A stretch of DNA of 64,000 nucleotides from contig OX419755.1 of assembly GCA_948567375.1 (NCBI GenBank), positions 56,438,291-56,502,290 of the forward strand. Direction: 5' to 3'. The notes under the pieces are model-generated. The model worked only from the letters and a program-made list of their open reading frames with translations. It was not told the DNA's origin and did no database searches. Below are positions 13,267 to 24,431 of this stretch, one piece after another. Positions within the stretch are counted from its first letter, which is position 1, and each line of letters starts with the position of its first letter. This stretch comes from Lunularia cruciata. Lineage: Eukaryota > Streptophyta > Marchantiopsida > Lunulariales > Lunulariaceae. A program made the position numbers and the translations under genes.

Positions 13267-14104
13267 GTTCCCCAAGATGAATCTAAACACTCAAACATGC
13301 TTTTTGTTGATCTCAAACTTCTCATGCATGAGATCTCCACTCTGCAGAATTGACCCTTCCTCACAATGTCATTCAAATCTCCCAACCAATACGTCACAGT
13401 CCTCTGAAATTTTGCACACTTGATCACAACTCCAGGGCGTCCCTCCCTGCAAAATTTCAGATCTTTTCATTGAGCCATTTGGCCTAGACACCTTTCTATT
13501 CAGCACCCATATTTCAGATTTGGTCTGAAAACCACCCCCCTCACTTCAAAAACTCATCACGCCCTGCGCAAAAACGATCTCTCTCTAATTTTTGTGGCAG
13601 CAGGTAGGATACAATGCACTGAATTTTCTTGGAAATTTTCAGGACAATTCACTGAAAATTGAAGAAATGGCAGACTCTGTACAATTTTCCAGAGAGCATG
13701 CAGTTGCGGGAGCACTTTACCCTATCAACTTTCAAAAATTCTAGCCCAGTGCGCATAGAAGCTCTCTCAATAATTTCAAGTGTGCTAACTGAAAGATAAC
13801 CCAAGCTATCATGTGTAGAAATCTCAAGTCCAGATCTCAAACTTGAGATTTTGCCCAAAATCACCTTAATCCCCAAAATCTGCAATCCACCTCACACAAT
13901 CTCTCCAATTCCTCTCATGTGTACAAGATGTACAAAATCACCTCAAAGACATCATAATGAACTACAGGGTATACAAATGGATCTTGGTTCTCTAACATAA
14001 GTTCAGCCCTCTCCTCTCCTAATGTTCTCTCCAAGTGAGCTCTCATAGCCTCCTTCTGCCTAATGTAGAATTGGACGCGGAACATTATCTTGCCTTCTAG
14101 AGAG

Positions 14105-14122
14105 GTCCCGGCAACGGAACCA
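14105..14122 (-). other. Primer binding site of family A (tRNA-Asp-like)
   Basis: On the minus strand, four bases inside the 5' LTR, the sequence reads TGGTTCCGTTGCCGGGAC. Its complement CCCGGCAACGGAACCA closely resembles the 3' end of plant tRNA-Asp (CCCGGCAACGGCGCCA), differing near the acceptor. The same site lies at 1155-1172 in the left copy. The tRNA assignment is from memory and should be treated as probable. Confidence 0.65.
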
Positions 14123-14126
14123 AAAA

Positions 14127-14805
14127 TGTGAGCCGGCCTGTCTCTCACTCAAGATGAACCTCTGATGGCTATTATGGTAGCGCACCATGGACTAAGAAGG
14201 CAAGGAACCCCAACTCCATCATACTCCTCCAAGGCTAACACTCCAAGACTCAAGACATTGCTCACTAGAGAACTCAATGAGAGAGAGATAGTTGCAAATG
14301 AAAGGATGATGAGTACCTCCTCACTCCTTGTTTATATACTTGTGAAATAGTTACGTACCAAAGTTACTAATTACCGTAGTAACTCAAGTTACTAGACTAA
14401 AAGTCAAGTAAAGTCAAAAAGTAGAAAGGAATATCCATTCACATGGGCATATTCCCCTTATCTTGACCCAACCACTAAAGCAAGGATTCCTTCACATGGG
14501 CTATCCTTGGACTAAAGAAGAATCCAAAACAAAAAGGCTTGCGGGCCCAAGAGTTCTCAACTCTTTCCCCAAAGCCAAACACCTAGGAATAATACCAAGT
14601 CAACACACTAAAATCCAAAATAGTGGTGCTCATCTTTTCTACTTCCTCTAAAGTAAGGTCTCATCTATCTTAGCTATGACTAACTTTAGCTAACCATGAC
14701 TAATATAGAACCATCCTTTATCTCTATATAAATAATATCTCTTAAGTACTTGTAATACCAAGCTAAATATCACAATACCACACACATGCACAAATGGGTG
14801 TTACA
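14127..14805 (-). repeat. Family A 5' LTR of the complete element
   Basis: 679 bp, about 99.5 percent identical by eye to 6997-7675. It is followed on the right by the target duplication GGAC at 14806-14809. In element orientation it is the promoter LTR, with a TATA-like TATATAAAC at about 14327-14338 on the minus strand. Confidence 0.93.
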
Positions 14806-14963
14806 GGACAGAGGCCGGCAAGCGTCACTTGGATTCTCTTAGCTAGAGTGAGTGTGGCTTGACTGTAATCAGTGTCTAGTTATTGGCAGTTTATAGAGTG
14901 ACATATTAAGTACTGATCGGAGTTGAGTTGAGTTGAGTTGAGAGTGGTAAAAAATCTGATTAT
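14806..14963 (+). repeat. Family D 3' LTR, right segment
   Basis: It continues the LTR broken at 6996 after the 4-bp duplication. It contains four GAGTT pentamers at 14920-14940. It ends where a second copy of the same LTR start begins at 14964. Confidence 0.65.
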
Positions 14964-15062
14964 TGTGGCACTTTAGAACCTATATATGACTTATGTGTGA
15001 GTTGTGCTTCTATAATGTATGATGTTGACAGTGATGTATTTTGTGTAGCAATGTATATACGC
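14964..15062 (+). repeat. Start of a second family D LTR, truncated
   Basis: TGTGGCACTT and the following 90 bases match 6597-6695 closely, then the match stops abruptly and a family B-like LTR remnant begins. It abuts the previous D LTR without spacer. Confidence 0.7.
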
Positions 15063-15067
15063 ATGAC

Positions 15068-15316
15068 ACCATGAAGCTTCCTGGAAAGCTTCCCATGAAG
15101 CTTTCTTCTAGAAGTCACCTACTTTGTATGCAAGCTAAGCTTCTCAAGAAGCTTCCTCCTAAAAATCACCACTTAGCCTGCACATTATCCAATACTTGGA
15201 AGGTACAAAGTAGCTTCCTAGATGCTTCTTGAATATTCTTATAATTCTTGGGCTAATTTGGCATATTTGCTACTTCATTAGTCCCGACTAGCTTGTTGGT
15301 AACTCCATATTGTTAC
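15068..15316 (-). repeat. Degenerate family B-type LTR fragment
   Basis: It shows the AAGCTTC-rich pattern, the phrase CAAGCTAAGCTTC and the end ATATTGTTACA shared with the B LTRs at 18.8 and 24.0 kb, in the same orientation. Only the U3 side is present; the R/U5 side is missing. A perfect three-unit heat-shock element TTCTTGAATATTC remains at 15226-15238. Confidence 0.75.
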
Positions 15317-18300
15317 AAGTTAGTACTAGGTGTTAACTAGACTTTGTGGTCTTTTCTTGCATGTATGCTTGTTTGTACCAAGGTTTTATATTCTTGCAAA
15401 ATTTTATTAGACTGTATTGGCATATGCATTGGTGTTTATTAGATTTTTCTATAGTGCATTACTTCTATTTTTTAGAGTTTCATGATGTAATGGAAAAATC
15501 AAATCCTTTAATATACTTATGCTTCATCTTGTTAGGCTTTTTTATCTTTATACACATATACAAGTGTTTATCTTTTTTTCCTTGTTAAGAAAGCTACTCA
15601 TGAAATGCATACTAGAAATTTAAGCAAGAATTGATATTATTCAAAGACAATCATTAAAACTAAGAGTAATATATAAAATTATCTACATTAGGATATATAG
15701 ACTCAATGCACATAAAAATATAGAAGCTTATGGTGCACAAATTACACTATTTAATATCCTTAATACTCTCTACAATTTGATTCTTGTCTATCCAACACCA
15801 TTTGATGTAAGTGTTTTGATCAAGGATCAAATGGTACCTAATCAAGAAATAATTTCTTTGTTTCCTCTAATTCTGCCTTATTTAGATAACAAGCATATTC
15901 TTAAATCTCCTTCAAAGCAAATTGAATGGTTAAGAATCAAAAATATTAGTGAAAATTGATTCTGGTATGCTTAAGCATCTTTTGCTATGATTGAATGATT
16001 AGAATGAGAAACAAAAATGAAAATTAACTATTTTATACTTGAATGTACTTGGCTATGATTAAATGACTAAGAATAATAAATAGGAGTGAAAATTGATTAT
16101 ATTGCACCTACATGCACTTTGCTATGATATTAAGAATGAGAAATAGATGTGAAAATTCATTGAAGTACACTTGTCCTTCTCATTCTCTTCAAATGAATGA
16201 GAATTAGAAGTGAGAATGAAAACTGACTAAAGTAATTTTGGATGTCCTTTGCAGTTATTAAATAAGTGAGAAGTAAGAAAAAGAATGGACAAGAGTTCCT
16301 TTTTCCAATCCTCTCTACAAAAAATTTCTCTTATCTTCATATATAAACTAAATAATATGTAAATGAGACTCTACTCTCTTTTACTCTCCTCTCTTGAAAT
16401 TCAAATACCCCTTGAAAGTACCTCTTGGTTATGTCTTTATGTGACTGTTTGATTGCTTCATGGTAAGATATCTTGTCATAAGAATTATGAAATTTTTACT
16501 AACAGTGGAATCTATCACAAGATAGAGCTATAACAGATCACAAGGTCTGATGATAAATAAATATTACATTTAAAAACATAATAATACCTACCTATATATA
16601 CTATAACAAAAATCATACAAGAATATAGTACTCAAAAAGAATAATCACAAAGGAAAAAATGCTGCAAGATCTTGATTGAAAAGTGAAAAAATATTTTTTA
16701 TATATATGATATAAAATATAATGTCTAATTCAAAGTATTGGCTTGTTCTATCTATACTCATTCTAGCTAACTCATGATCCAAATCCCCATCAACTTCTAT
16801 AAAAGTTCTCAATCTTACTCTAACTATAGAAATATATTATTGGTTAAAACAATGTATAAATAATACAACAACTAACAAAGACACGAGTAACCAATATAAG
16901 TAGAAAATTACCTCTACTACTATGATACAATTGATGTTGGAGATTTTATAAGGAGTACAACCTAATACTTACAATTTCAATACAATGTTCATGAATGATC
17001 TCCATATAAGCTATACATTTGTTAAAATTGTATTTATCTAATATGCAAACTTTCTTTTAACAAAGGTTCTTAACAGATTACTAGAGGTATACCTTAAATA
17101 AAAAATCTAATATTTAATTGTTTCAAATTATTTATTTATTCTCCTCCCATTTAATTTGGGTCAAATGGGTGGTTCTTGCATATATATACATATGCACGAT
17201 GAAAGTACTCCAATATTCTTGTATGAAAAACTGATTTCATGATTTTCACATTTACTAGTCTGAGCATCCAATAAAAATCCTTTATAAGAGAATGAGATGG
17301 AAATCCTAGCCCCTTATCTATTTAGCTATTTCAGTTCTCCTCAAAGATTGCATAAAATTATATTGAGTTATATATTTGGGAAATAAAATAATTTTTTTAT
17401 TTTTAAATAATTTTAAGTGCTTAATACACATATAATATTCTCATTTTGTCTAAATTTATCAATTTAGTTTGCATGAGAAGTGATTGTATCTTTTTATACT
17501 GTAATTCTTGATCATAATCTTTTAATAAATCTAAGGATTTAATTTTAATCCTTAAGAATTGTATACAAGCAAATTGAAATCTTTAAAATAGTCATTTGCA
17601 AAGACAATATTATATGCCAATAGATTATATATCATTTTATGGTCAAAATAGATACCATTAATTATTACCATTAATTAATTAATTAAAATTATTGATTATA
17701 CCAAAATAATTACCATTAATTAAACTCACATTGCTAGTACATAAAATTGCTTGCTCATAAAATCACATTGCTTGATCATAAAATTATCTTGATTTTTTGA
17801 AAAATTTAATTTAACTTATAATTATCTTATATTAATACTAAATAAAACTAATTAGGAATATTAATTCATATTTTTAAACATACATACAAATTTAAACATC
17901 AAGTTTCTCTAATTTATAATGCAATATCTTTCTCTTAGTGACACCATGTTGTCAAATTTCTAAATTCATCTTTGAAAATGTATTCCCTTCCTTTTTTCTT
18001 TTTTCTTTTCCTTTAATTTCATAATATACACTCATGGCATATATAATATATATTGAGAGCATAAAGGAACAATAAATTATTTGATACTAATTTTAATTTA
18101 GAATTTCTACTTATTTTAGGTAAGATTAATGCTGAGAAATTTATATTTTTAGTCACGATAAAGACTTACATATTTATAAGTATCGAGTTAAATTTTCCTA
18201 TTTCTAATTTTTAGTACCAAGTCTTATACCAATTCTTCTAGTAAGATAATAAAATAAGTAATAATAATAAAATTACACCTAGAATATCAAATTGAAAACA

Positions 18301-18797
18301 ATTATCTTACTATCTATTTCAAATTATTCATCTATACCTTCATTATAGCATCAATAATTTGGAAATTTACAATTTTATTAGGCATAAAGAAAATAATGTT
18401 TGATTTTACATTCAAAATTTTATTTTTAAACCACATAAGTTGATTGATCAAATCATGCACATAATTGAAAGTATAAATTAAGGACAAGTCATCTTGTATA
18501 AATCCTTTGAATAGTTTCCTTAGAAAGGAAATTTCTTAATTTATGTAGTATTTTCCAAATGTACCTGCTATATAGTTACAAAGTCTGTCTCTTATTGTCC
18601 TTGGGATCATGTTTGGTAGAGAAAGTATATAAAAGTTCATATTATGCATATGATAGAAATATATGATAGAATAAATCAAAAAGTAATTGCAAATTCTATT
18701 TTTTACGGTGTCTCTAAATTTATACAAATTAAATATAAGCAACCTAGAAAAGTATGAAAAGTCATAATATGCATTGTTAGATCATGAAGATGCTTGT
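15317..18797. other. AT-rich non-coding stretch
   Basis: I see no gene here. The sequence is strongly AT-rich, with short TTAATTAA-type runs around 17.65-17.72 kb and a minisatellite at 15951-16285. Only short, unsupported open frames occur. Confidence 0.6.
15951..16285. repeat. Degenerate minisatellite, about 67-bp unit, five copies
   Basis: Units begin GAAAATTGATT or close variants at about 15951, 16019, 16088, 16151 and 16218, giving spacings of 63-69 bases. Each unit also contains a variant of CTTTGCTATGATTAAATGA and AAGAATGAGAA. The copies have diverged considerably. Confidence 0.6.
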
Positions 18798-19210
18798 TGT
18801 AAAAGACCGAATCCGAGGAGAGAAATAGGAGAATGAAAACTCACATTGGGACACTTGAATGAAGGAAAACTCCGAATGCCTAGCATGAGCTTTGGCTTTG
18901 GTATTTATAGGTAGCATACAAGGCACTTGAGAAGCTTCTCAAGAAGCTTTCCTCAAGCCGCTTTCTTAGAATGCAAGCCAAGTTAACTAGGAAGCTTCTC
19001 AAGAAGCTTCCTTCTAGAAGCCGCCTACTTGGCGTGCAAGCTAAGCTAGTTGGAAGCTTCTAGAAGCTACTTACTTAAGGTGCAAGCTAAGCTAACCGGG
19101 AAGCTTCCCAAGAAGCTTCCTAGATACTTCCGGAATATTCTAGGGTAATTTGTCTTATGTGCTACTTTGTGAGCCTGACTGACTTCGTTGCTAAACTTCA
19201 TATTGTTACA
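18798..19210 (-). repeat. Family B 3' LTR
   Basis: 413 bp, TGTAAAAG to GTTACA on the plus strand. A polypurine tract (GGCGGGGGAATA on the minus strand) follows at 19211. In element orientation the U3 part carries palindromic AAGCTT clusters forming heat-shock elements, then a TATAAATA box at about 18902-18909, then R/U5. Confidence 0.93.
19053..19065. promoter_or_regulatory. Perfect heat-shock element in the B 3' LTR
   Basis: GAAGCTTCTAGAA gives three inverted 5-bp-phased units (GAA-TTC-GAA), the consensus binding site of heat-shock factors. A second perfect site TTCCGGAATATTC is at 19128-19140. Function is inferred from the motif only. Confidence 0.65.
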
Positions 19211-22200
19211 TATTCCCCCGCCGCTAGTTGGTGACGTCCTCGTTGCCAATGAAGCTTCGAATTCCTGGATGGCCGTCTGTGCATTGTGGAGGTGAGAAAG
19301 AGGTTCCCAGGTGGCATCATGAAGGGGATACACTTTCCAAAGGACCTTGTACTCCGTATGTTGGCGACGGCCTTGTTGAATGTGGCAACGCGCAAGGATA
19401 CGATCAACTTTGTACTCCTCATGATCATTGATAGGGATAGGAAGAGGGGGAGGTTGGACTTGAGAGGAAAAGGAAGAGGGGTTAGGAACAAAGGGTTTCA
19501 ACTTGGAAACATGAAAGACAGGATGGATACGCATGTGACAAGGCAAGGCAAGACGATAAGCAACAGGAGAGACAATTTGGGTGATATCAAAGGGTCCTAT
19601 CCAATTAGGGGCAAGTTTACAAACTTGGGTATCAAGTGGGAGAGGGAGGTTACTAGAGGATAGCATGACTTGATCACCGACTTCAAAGGTGAGATCTCGA
19701 CGATGGTGGTCCGCATATTGTTTTTGGTGATTCTGAGCAACAAGGAGGTGAGACTTGGCTTGTTGGAGAGATTGGGATATAGTGGTCAAGAATGTGGAAG
19801 TATGAGGAACCTGAGATGGAGGGTGAGCAAGAAGAGAATCTTGAACAAGCGGATCTTGGCCAAAATTAAGAAAGAAAGGAGAGAATCCGGTGCTTGCCTG
19901 TTTGGAATTGTTGTAGGCAAATTCGGCAACAGCAAGACATTCATCCCAATTGATATGGTGGACATTGACAAAGGCACGCAACATATCCTCCAATGTACAA
20001 TTTGCATGTTCGGTTTGTCCATCAGTTTGAGGATGATAGGCCGTGGACAAAGCAAGCTTGGTGCCAAGTATCTAAAAGAGTGCTTGCCAAAACTTCCCGA
20101 TAAAGCAAGGATCACGGTCGAAGATGAGTACACGTGGCATTCCATGATGCTTGAAGACATTGTCAAAGTAGATTTGCGCTAAGGTTGGAGCATCCACGAT
20201 ATCACAAGTTGGTGCCAAGTGGATTTGCTTACTAAGCTTATCCACAAACACCACGATGGCGGTGTGTCCTTGTTTTGTCTTTGGCAAGGATGTGATGAGA
20301 TCCAAGCTCACATGCTCCCAATGAGCTGATGGAACGGCAAGCGTTTGAAGGAGTCCACCCGGCTTTTGGTTGCTGGCCTTGTTATGTTGGCAACTCTCAC
20401 ATGATTGGACAAATTCTCAAACATCCCGTGTCATGTTGAGCCACCACCATTGACGTTGGAGGGTGCCCAAGGTCTTGTCCACACCCATGTGACCAACGAT
20501 GGGTAAATCATGGGCTTCTTGAAGGCGCACAAGTCGAAGATCACCTTTGGCTGGAACATAGATCCAGTCGCATGGAATAGAAGGCCTTCCTTGAAGGAGA
20601 AGGTGTTGTACTCCTTGTCACCTATTGTGAGCCGACCATGTACCATTTGGAAGAAGGGATCTTGCTGTAGAGCTAACCGAAACTCGTTATGAATCTTGGG
20701 ATCAATTGACACCATTGTAATTGCTGCCGCAATGAGAGGAAGAGACTTCAAATTGGGTTGTCATGATAGAGCATCAGGGATGACATGGAACCAACCTGGT
20801 TTGTACTCAAGTTTGATGTCAAACAATTGGAGTTGCTCTTCTCATCAATGATGTCGACTCTTCATGTGCTCTAGGTGTAAGGTCTACAACAATGGCTTGT
20901 GATCATTTCGCATGATCACCTGTTTCCCCAAGAGATAATGCCTCCATACCTTGGTGGCATATACCATTGCAAGTTGTTCCCAATCTTGAGCAGAGTAATT
21001 TCTTTCAGCTGTACTTAGTCGACGAGACACAAAGGCAATAGGATGTAGTCCATCTGGAAATTCTTGTTGCAACACAACTCCAATTGCAAAGTTAGAAGCA
21101 TCAAAATCAACCACACAAGGTAGTTGAGGATCATATGGTTGAAGAATGGGTCTTGAAGACACCATATGCTTTAACTTCTGGAATGCTTCTTCATGCTTGG
21201 TGGTCCATTGGAAGCTCAAGTTCTTTCCCAAGAGGTCAGTCAATGGTGCGGCCACGTGAGCATAATAGTGGATGAACCGTCAGAAAAAACTGGCCAATCC
21301 ATTGAATGCTCGTACTTTGGTAGCATCCTTTGGGGTAGGCCAATCAGTAATGGCCTTGATCTTCTCTTCTTCCATCTTGATCCCCTTTGATGAGATCTTA
21401 TGACCCAAGAAGGTAACATCTTTCTGCCAAAAAGCACACTTTGACTTCTTGCAGTAGAATTTCCACTGTCGTAGTCGTCTTAGGACTTCTCACACATGAT
21501 TCCTGTGTTCTGCCTCTGTCCTACTATAGATTAAGATATCATCTAAGAACACTACCACAGACTGATCCAATAGTCCCTCCAACACCCGATGCATATGATC
21601 CATGAAGACTACTGGAGCATTAGTGAGTCCAAAAGGTAGAACTCTCCACTCAAAATGTCCATACCTTGTGCAAAAGGCAGTCTTTTGCGCGTCCTCTCCT
21701 TCAATAGGAATTTGCCAATAGCCGCTACAAAGATCTAGCTTGGAAAAGTAGCGTGCTCCACTTAATTGATCAAGCAAGTCATCGATCCGAGGCAAGAGAT
21801 ATGCATTCTTCACGGTTTTCTTATTGAGCCCACGGTAATCAATATAGAAACAAAGTCCTCCATCCTTCTTTGGAACAAATAGTACCGGTGCTCCCCACGG
21901 AGAGGTATTATGTCGTATGAAATCCTTCTCCAACAACTCTGTAAGTGTTATTCGCAACTCCTCCAACTCCTTTGGTGAGAGCCGATAGATTGGTCTACTC
22001 ACTAGAGTACTCCTTTGCAATAACTCGATCTTGAAGGGCATACCTCGATCAGAGGGTAATCCCTTTGGCAGATCATCCGGAAACACATCTGCAAACTCCT
22101 GGACTATCTTATCAACCGTTGCTTGATGCGGCACTTGGCACTCTTCAGATTGTTCTTGTGCAATCGGCTTGATCCACACCACAAATACAGACTTATCTTC

Positions 22201-22380
22201 CTCCAAAGCTTGCTCTATGGCTGCTTCATTAACAAAATTCCCTTCTAGGGACTCATCTCTCTTCCAAGCTTGCTCTATGGTTGCCTTCCTGGCAAACTTC
22301 CCATCTTGGGACTCATCTCCCTTCTAGATTTGCTCTATGGCTACCTTCTCAACAAACTTCCCATCTTGGGACTGACTATT
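22201..22380 (-). repeat. 60-bp tandem repeat (3 units) between protease and reverse transcriptase of family B
   Basis: Three consecutive units of exactly 60 bp share TTGCTCTATGG and TTCCCATCTTGGGACT. They read on the minus strand as 20-residue repeats of the type [18 protein letters not shown]. Element C has the same 60-bp periodicity in the equivalent place (48.86-49.04 kb), so the array predates their split. Confidence 0.8.
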
Positions 22381-23989
22381 CTTAGGTGTCTTACTCAGAG
22401 GTACCAAACAACCTAATCAGAAATTCCTACCTTGGTGTTGTACTTGAATTTGACGTTGGGTCCAATCGAATTGAACCTTATGACTTTCAAGCCAAGGTAG
22501 ACCCAGAATGATATCATAGTGTAGAGGTGTCACTACAAACCTCATACACTCCAAATACTCCTTCCTAATCTTGAAGGTAACAGGATGCGAGGTGCGGAAT
22601 GCAGAACCTTTTCTACCATCCGCCATCATCAAACTACTTCCAATCACTGGCTTGATAGGAATACCCAATTCCTTTGCTACTTGCATAGACATGCAATTCT
22701 CTGAACTTCCAGAATCAACAAAATCCTACAACCTCAATTAGATATCATACCTTGCAAGTGAAGTAGACTTGCATAGGTCGAGCCTTCAATCCCATTGGAA
22801 CTAATCAAGCTCCTAGTAGGCGGCTCAAAATCTCCTACTGGGATTCCTCGTTTCCTTGATCATTTTGCTCCACAACCTCCACTTGGGCAACTTGTCGAGG
22901 TTGTCCATTCTTGAGTGGACATTCAGCAATGCGATGCACCAACTAGCGACAATAAAAACAACCTCCATTTTGTTGTAATATTTCTCTATCTACTGTGCCA
23001 AGTGGTCTTCGTTGGATAGCATCAATCTCCATTGGTACCGGTTCTTCTACTTGTGGTACTGGTAGGTTTTGTGTAGGTCGAGGTCGAGACCAAGTTGTCG
23101 CAACTGAGGAATCAAAACGCTCAGCCAATTGCATGGCTTCTTCTACATTCTGTGGCTCTTGCATGGTCACCTCCAATCTGGTTTGTGACTTCAATCCTCA
23201 CACAAATCAATCCAGAACTTCACCTTCTTAGATATTTGGAATTTGCATGATGATATTCTGAAATTGTGTGATGTAGCTTCTCACTGAGCCAATCTGCCTC
23301 AACTCCACCAATTTATCTTGTGCAGCTCGGGTGGCATTTATAGTCTGAAATTGACCAAGTATTGCATCCTTGAATTCTGCTCATGTCAAAATTGGTGTAA
23401 CAATTTGTTGTTCAGCTCTTTCTACTCGGAATCACCACCAAAGTTTTGCCACGCCATCCAATTGGCTAGAAGCCAAGAGAATTTGTTTCCGCTCGTCTTG
23501 AAGATTGGTGGCTTCAAAGTAACGTTCACAATCAAACATAAAATTCTCCACTATGCTTGGAAGATTCTTGCCTTCAAACACCTTGGGTTTTGGAAATTGA
23601 ATGCAATCTTCTCCATCTTGAACTAGCGCTCTGTCTATCTGTTCTCGTCGTTGCTGGTCTCGTGCATCCAACAATCAAGTAAGATGCTCGATTTGTTGTT
23701 GCATTGCAAGGATAACATCCGGTATTGCCGCTATTGCTACTACTCTATTCCACTACACTCAATTTATCTAGTTGATTAGCACATAGATACAACACGTCCA
23801 CCGTTCTCCATAAGTTACAACTAGAAGTATCAAGGGTTCCTCTAACACAGTGATCATATGTAGAAAATCTTGCCCAAAGCACGAGGTGATGAATTGTGTG
23901 AAACAATGCTTTGGTAACATCTGGACATGAAAGTCCCAATGGTTTGGTGGAAGTGGATTTGGTGTTCCATAAATTCCATCCATCCCATT

Positions 23990-24004
23990 CCTGCTCTAAT
24001 ACCA
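23990..24004 (-). other. Primer binding site of family B (initiator Met tRNA)
   Basis: Next to the 5' LTR the minus strand reads TGGTATTAGAGCAGG, one base away from the canonical plant initiator-tRNA-Met site TGGTATCAGAGC. The C element carries the canonical form at 50646-50660. Confidence 0.85.
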
Positions 24005-24005
24005 A

Positions 24006-24431
24006 TGTAAAAGACCAAATCCGAGGAGAGAAATAGGAGAATGGAAACTCACATTGGGACACTTGAATGAAGGAAAACTCCGAATGCCTAGCATGAGCTT
24101 TGGCTTTGGTATTATAAGTAGCATACAAGGCCCTTGAAAAGCTTCTCAAGAAGCTTTCCTCAAGCCGCTTTCTTAGAGTGCAAGCTAAGTTAACTAGGAA
24201 GCTTCTCAAGAAGCTTCCTTCTAGAAGCCGCCTACTTGGCGTGCAAGCTAAGCTAGTTGGAAGCTTCTAGAAGCTTCCTTCTAAAAACTACTTACTTAAG
24301 GTGCAAGCTAAGCTAACCGGGAAGCTTCTCAAGAAGCTTCCTAGATACTTCCGGAATATTCTAGGTTAATTTGTCTTATGTGCTACTTCGTGAGCCTGAC
24401 TGACTTCGTTGCTAAACTCCATGTTGTTACA
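24006..24431 (-). repeat. Family B 5' LTR
   Basis: 426 bp, TGTAAAAG to GTTACA on the plus strand, matching 18798-19210 to within a few percent. In element orientation this is the promoter-bearing LTR. It carries a four-unit heat-shock element at 24260-24277 and a three-unit one at 24349-24361. The target duplication CTTGT follows at 24432. Confidence 0.93.
24260..24277. promoter_or_regulatory. Four-unit perfect heat-shock element in the B 5' LTR
   Basis: GAAGCTTCTAGAAGCTTC alternates GAA and TTC with two-base gaps four times, the ideal heat-shock-factor trimer site. Further gapped copies (GAAGCTTCTCAAGAAGCTTC) occur at about 24130-24215 and 24320-24340. Confidence 0.65.

Larger units (their letters stand above)
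6997..14805 (-). mobile_element. Complete family A Ty3/gypsy retrotransposon, nested in a family D LTR
   Basis: 7,809 bp on the minus strand. It has 679-bp LTRs, a primer binding site, an extra ORF, gag, protease, reverse transcriptase, RNase H, integrase, a polypurine tract and a 4-bp target duplication GGAC (6993-6996 and 14806-14809). I count about three differences between its LTRs by eye, so it is young (of the order of a few hundred thousand years under usual plant rates). It looks nearly whole, with about one or two breaks. The lack of a chromodomain and the tRNA-Asp-like primer site suggest the Tat/Athila side of plant gypsy elements; this lineage call is inference. Confidence 0.93.
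18798..24431 (-). mobile_element. Family B chromovirus (Ty3/gypsy) with both LTRs and target duplication
   Basis: 5,634 bp on the minus strand, flanked by a perfect 5-bp duplication CTTGT (18793-18797 and 24432-24436). Recognisable parts: gag at about 22.95-23.75 kb ending in a zinc knuckle, protease at about 22.4-22.7 kb, reverse transcriptase at about 21.4-22.1 kb, RNase H at about 20.9-21.3 kb, integrase at about 19.5-20.7 kb, and a chromodomain at about 19.24-19.41 kb (EYKVLWKVYPLHDATWEP). The chromodomain and the initiator-Met primer site define a plant chromovirus. The LTRs differ by a few percent by eye, so it is older than family A, perhaps one to three million years. It is broken, with roughly eight or more breaks. 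Confidence 0.93.

Noticed and set aside
19001-19140. AAGCTT palindromes considered as a CRISPR-like or MITE array
   Set aside because: They are not regularly spaced direct repeats with unique spacers, and they lie inside a defined LTR; heat-shock-element or hairpin readings fit better.
19228-20182. Long plus-strand open frames inside family B
   Set aside because: They lie opposite the minus-strand integrase and chromodomain reading, which has clear motifs; they are shadows.
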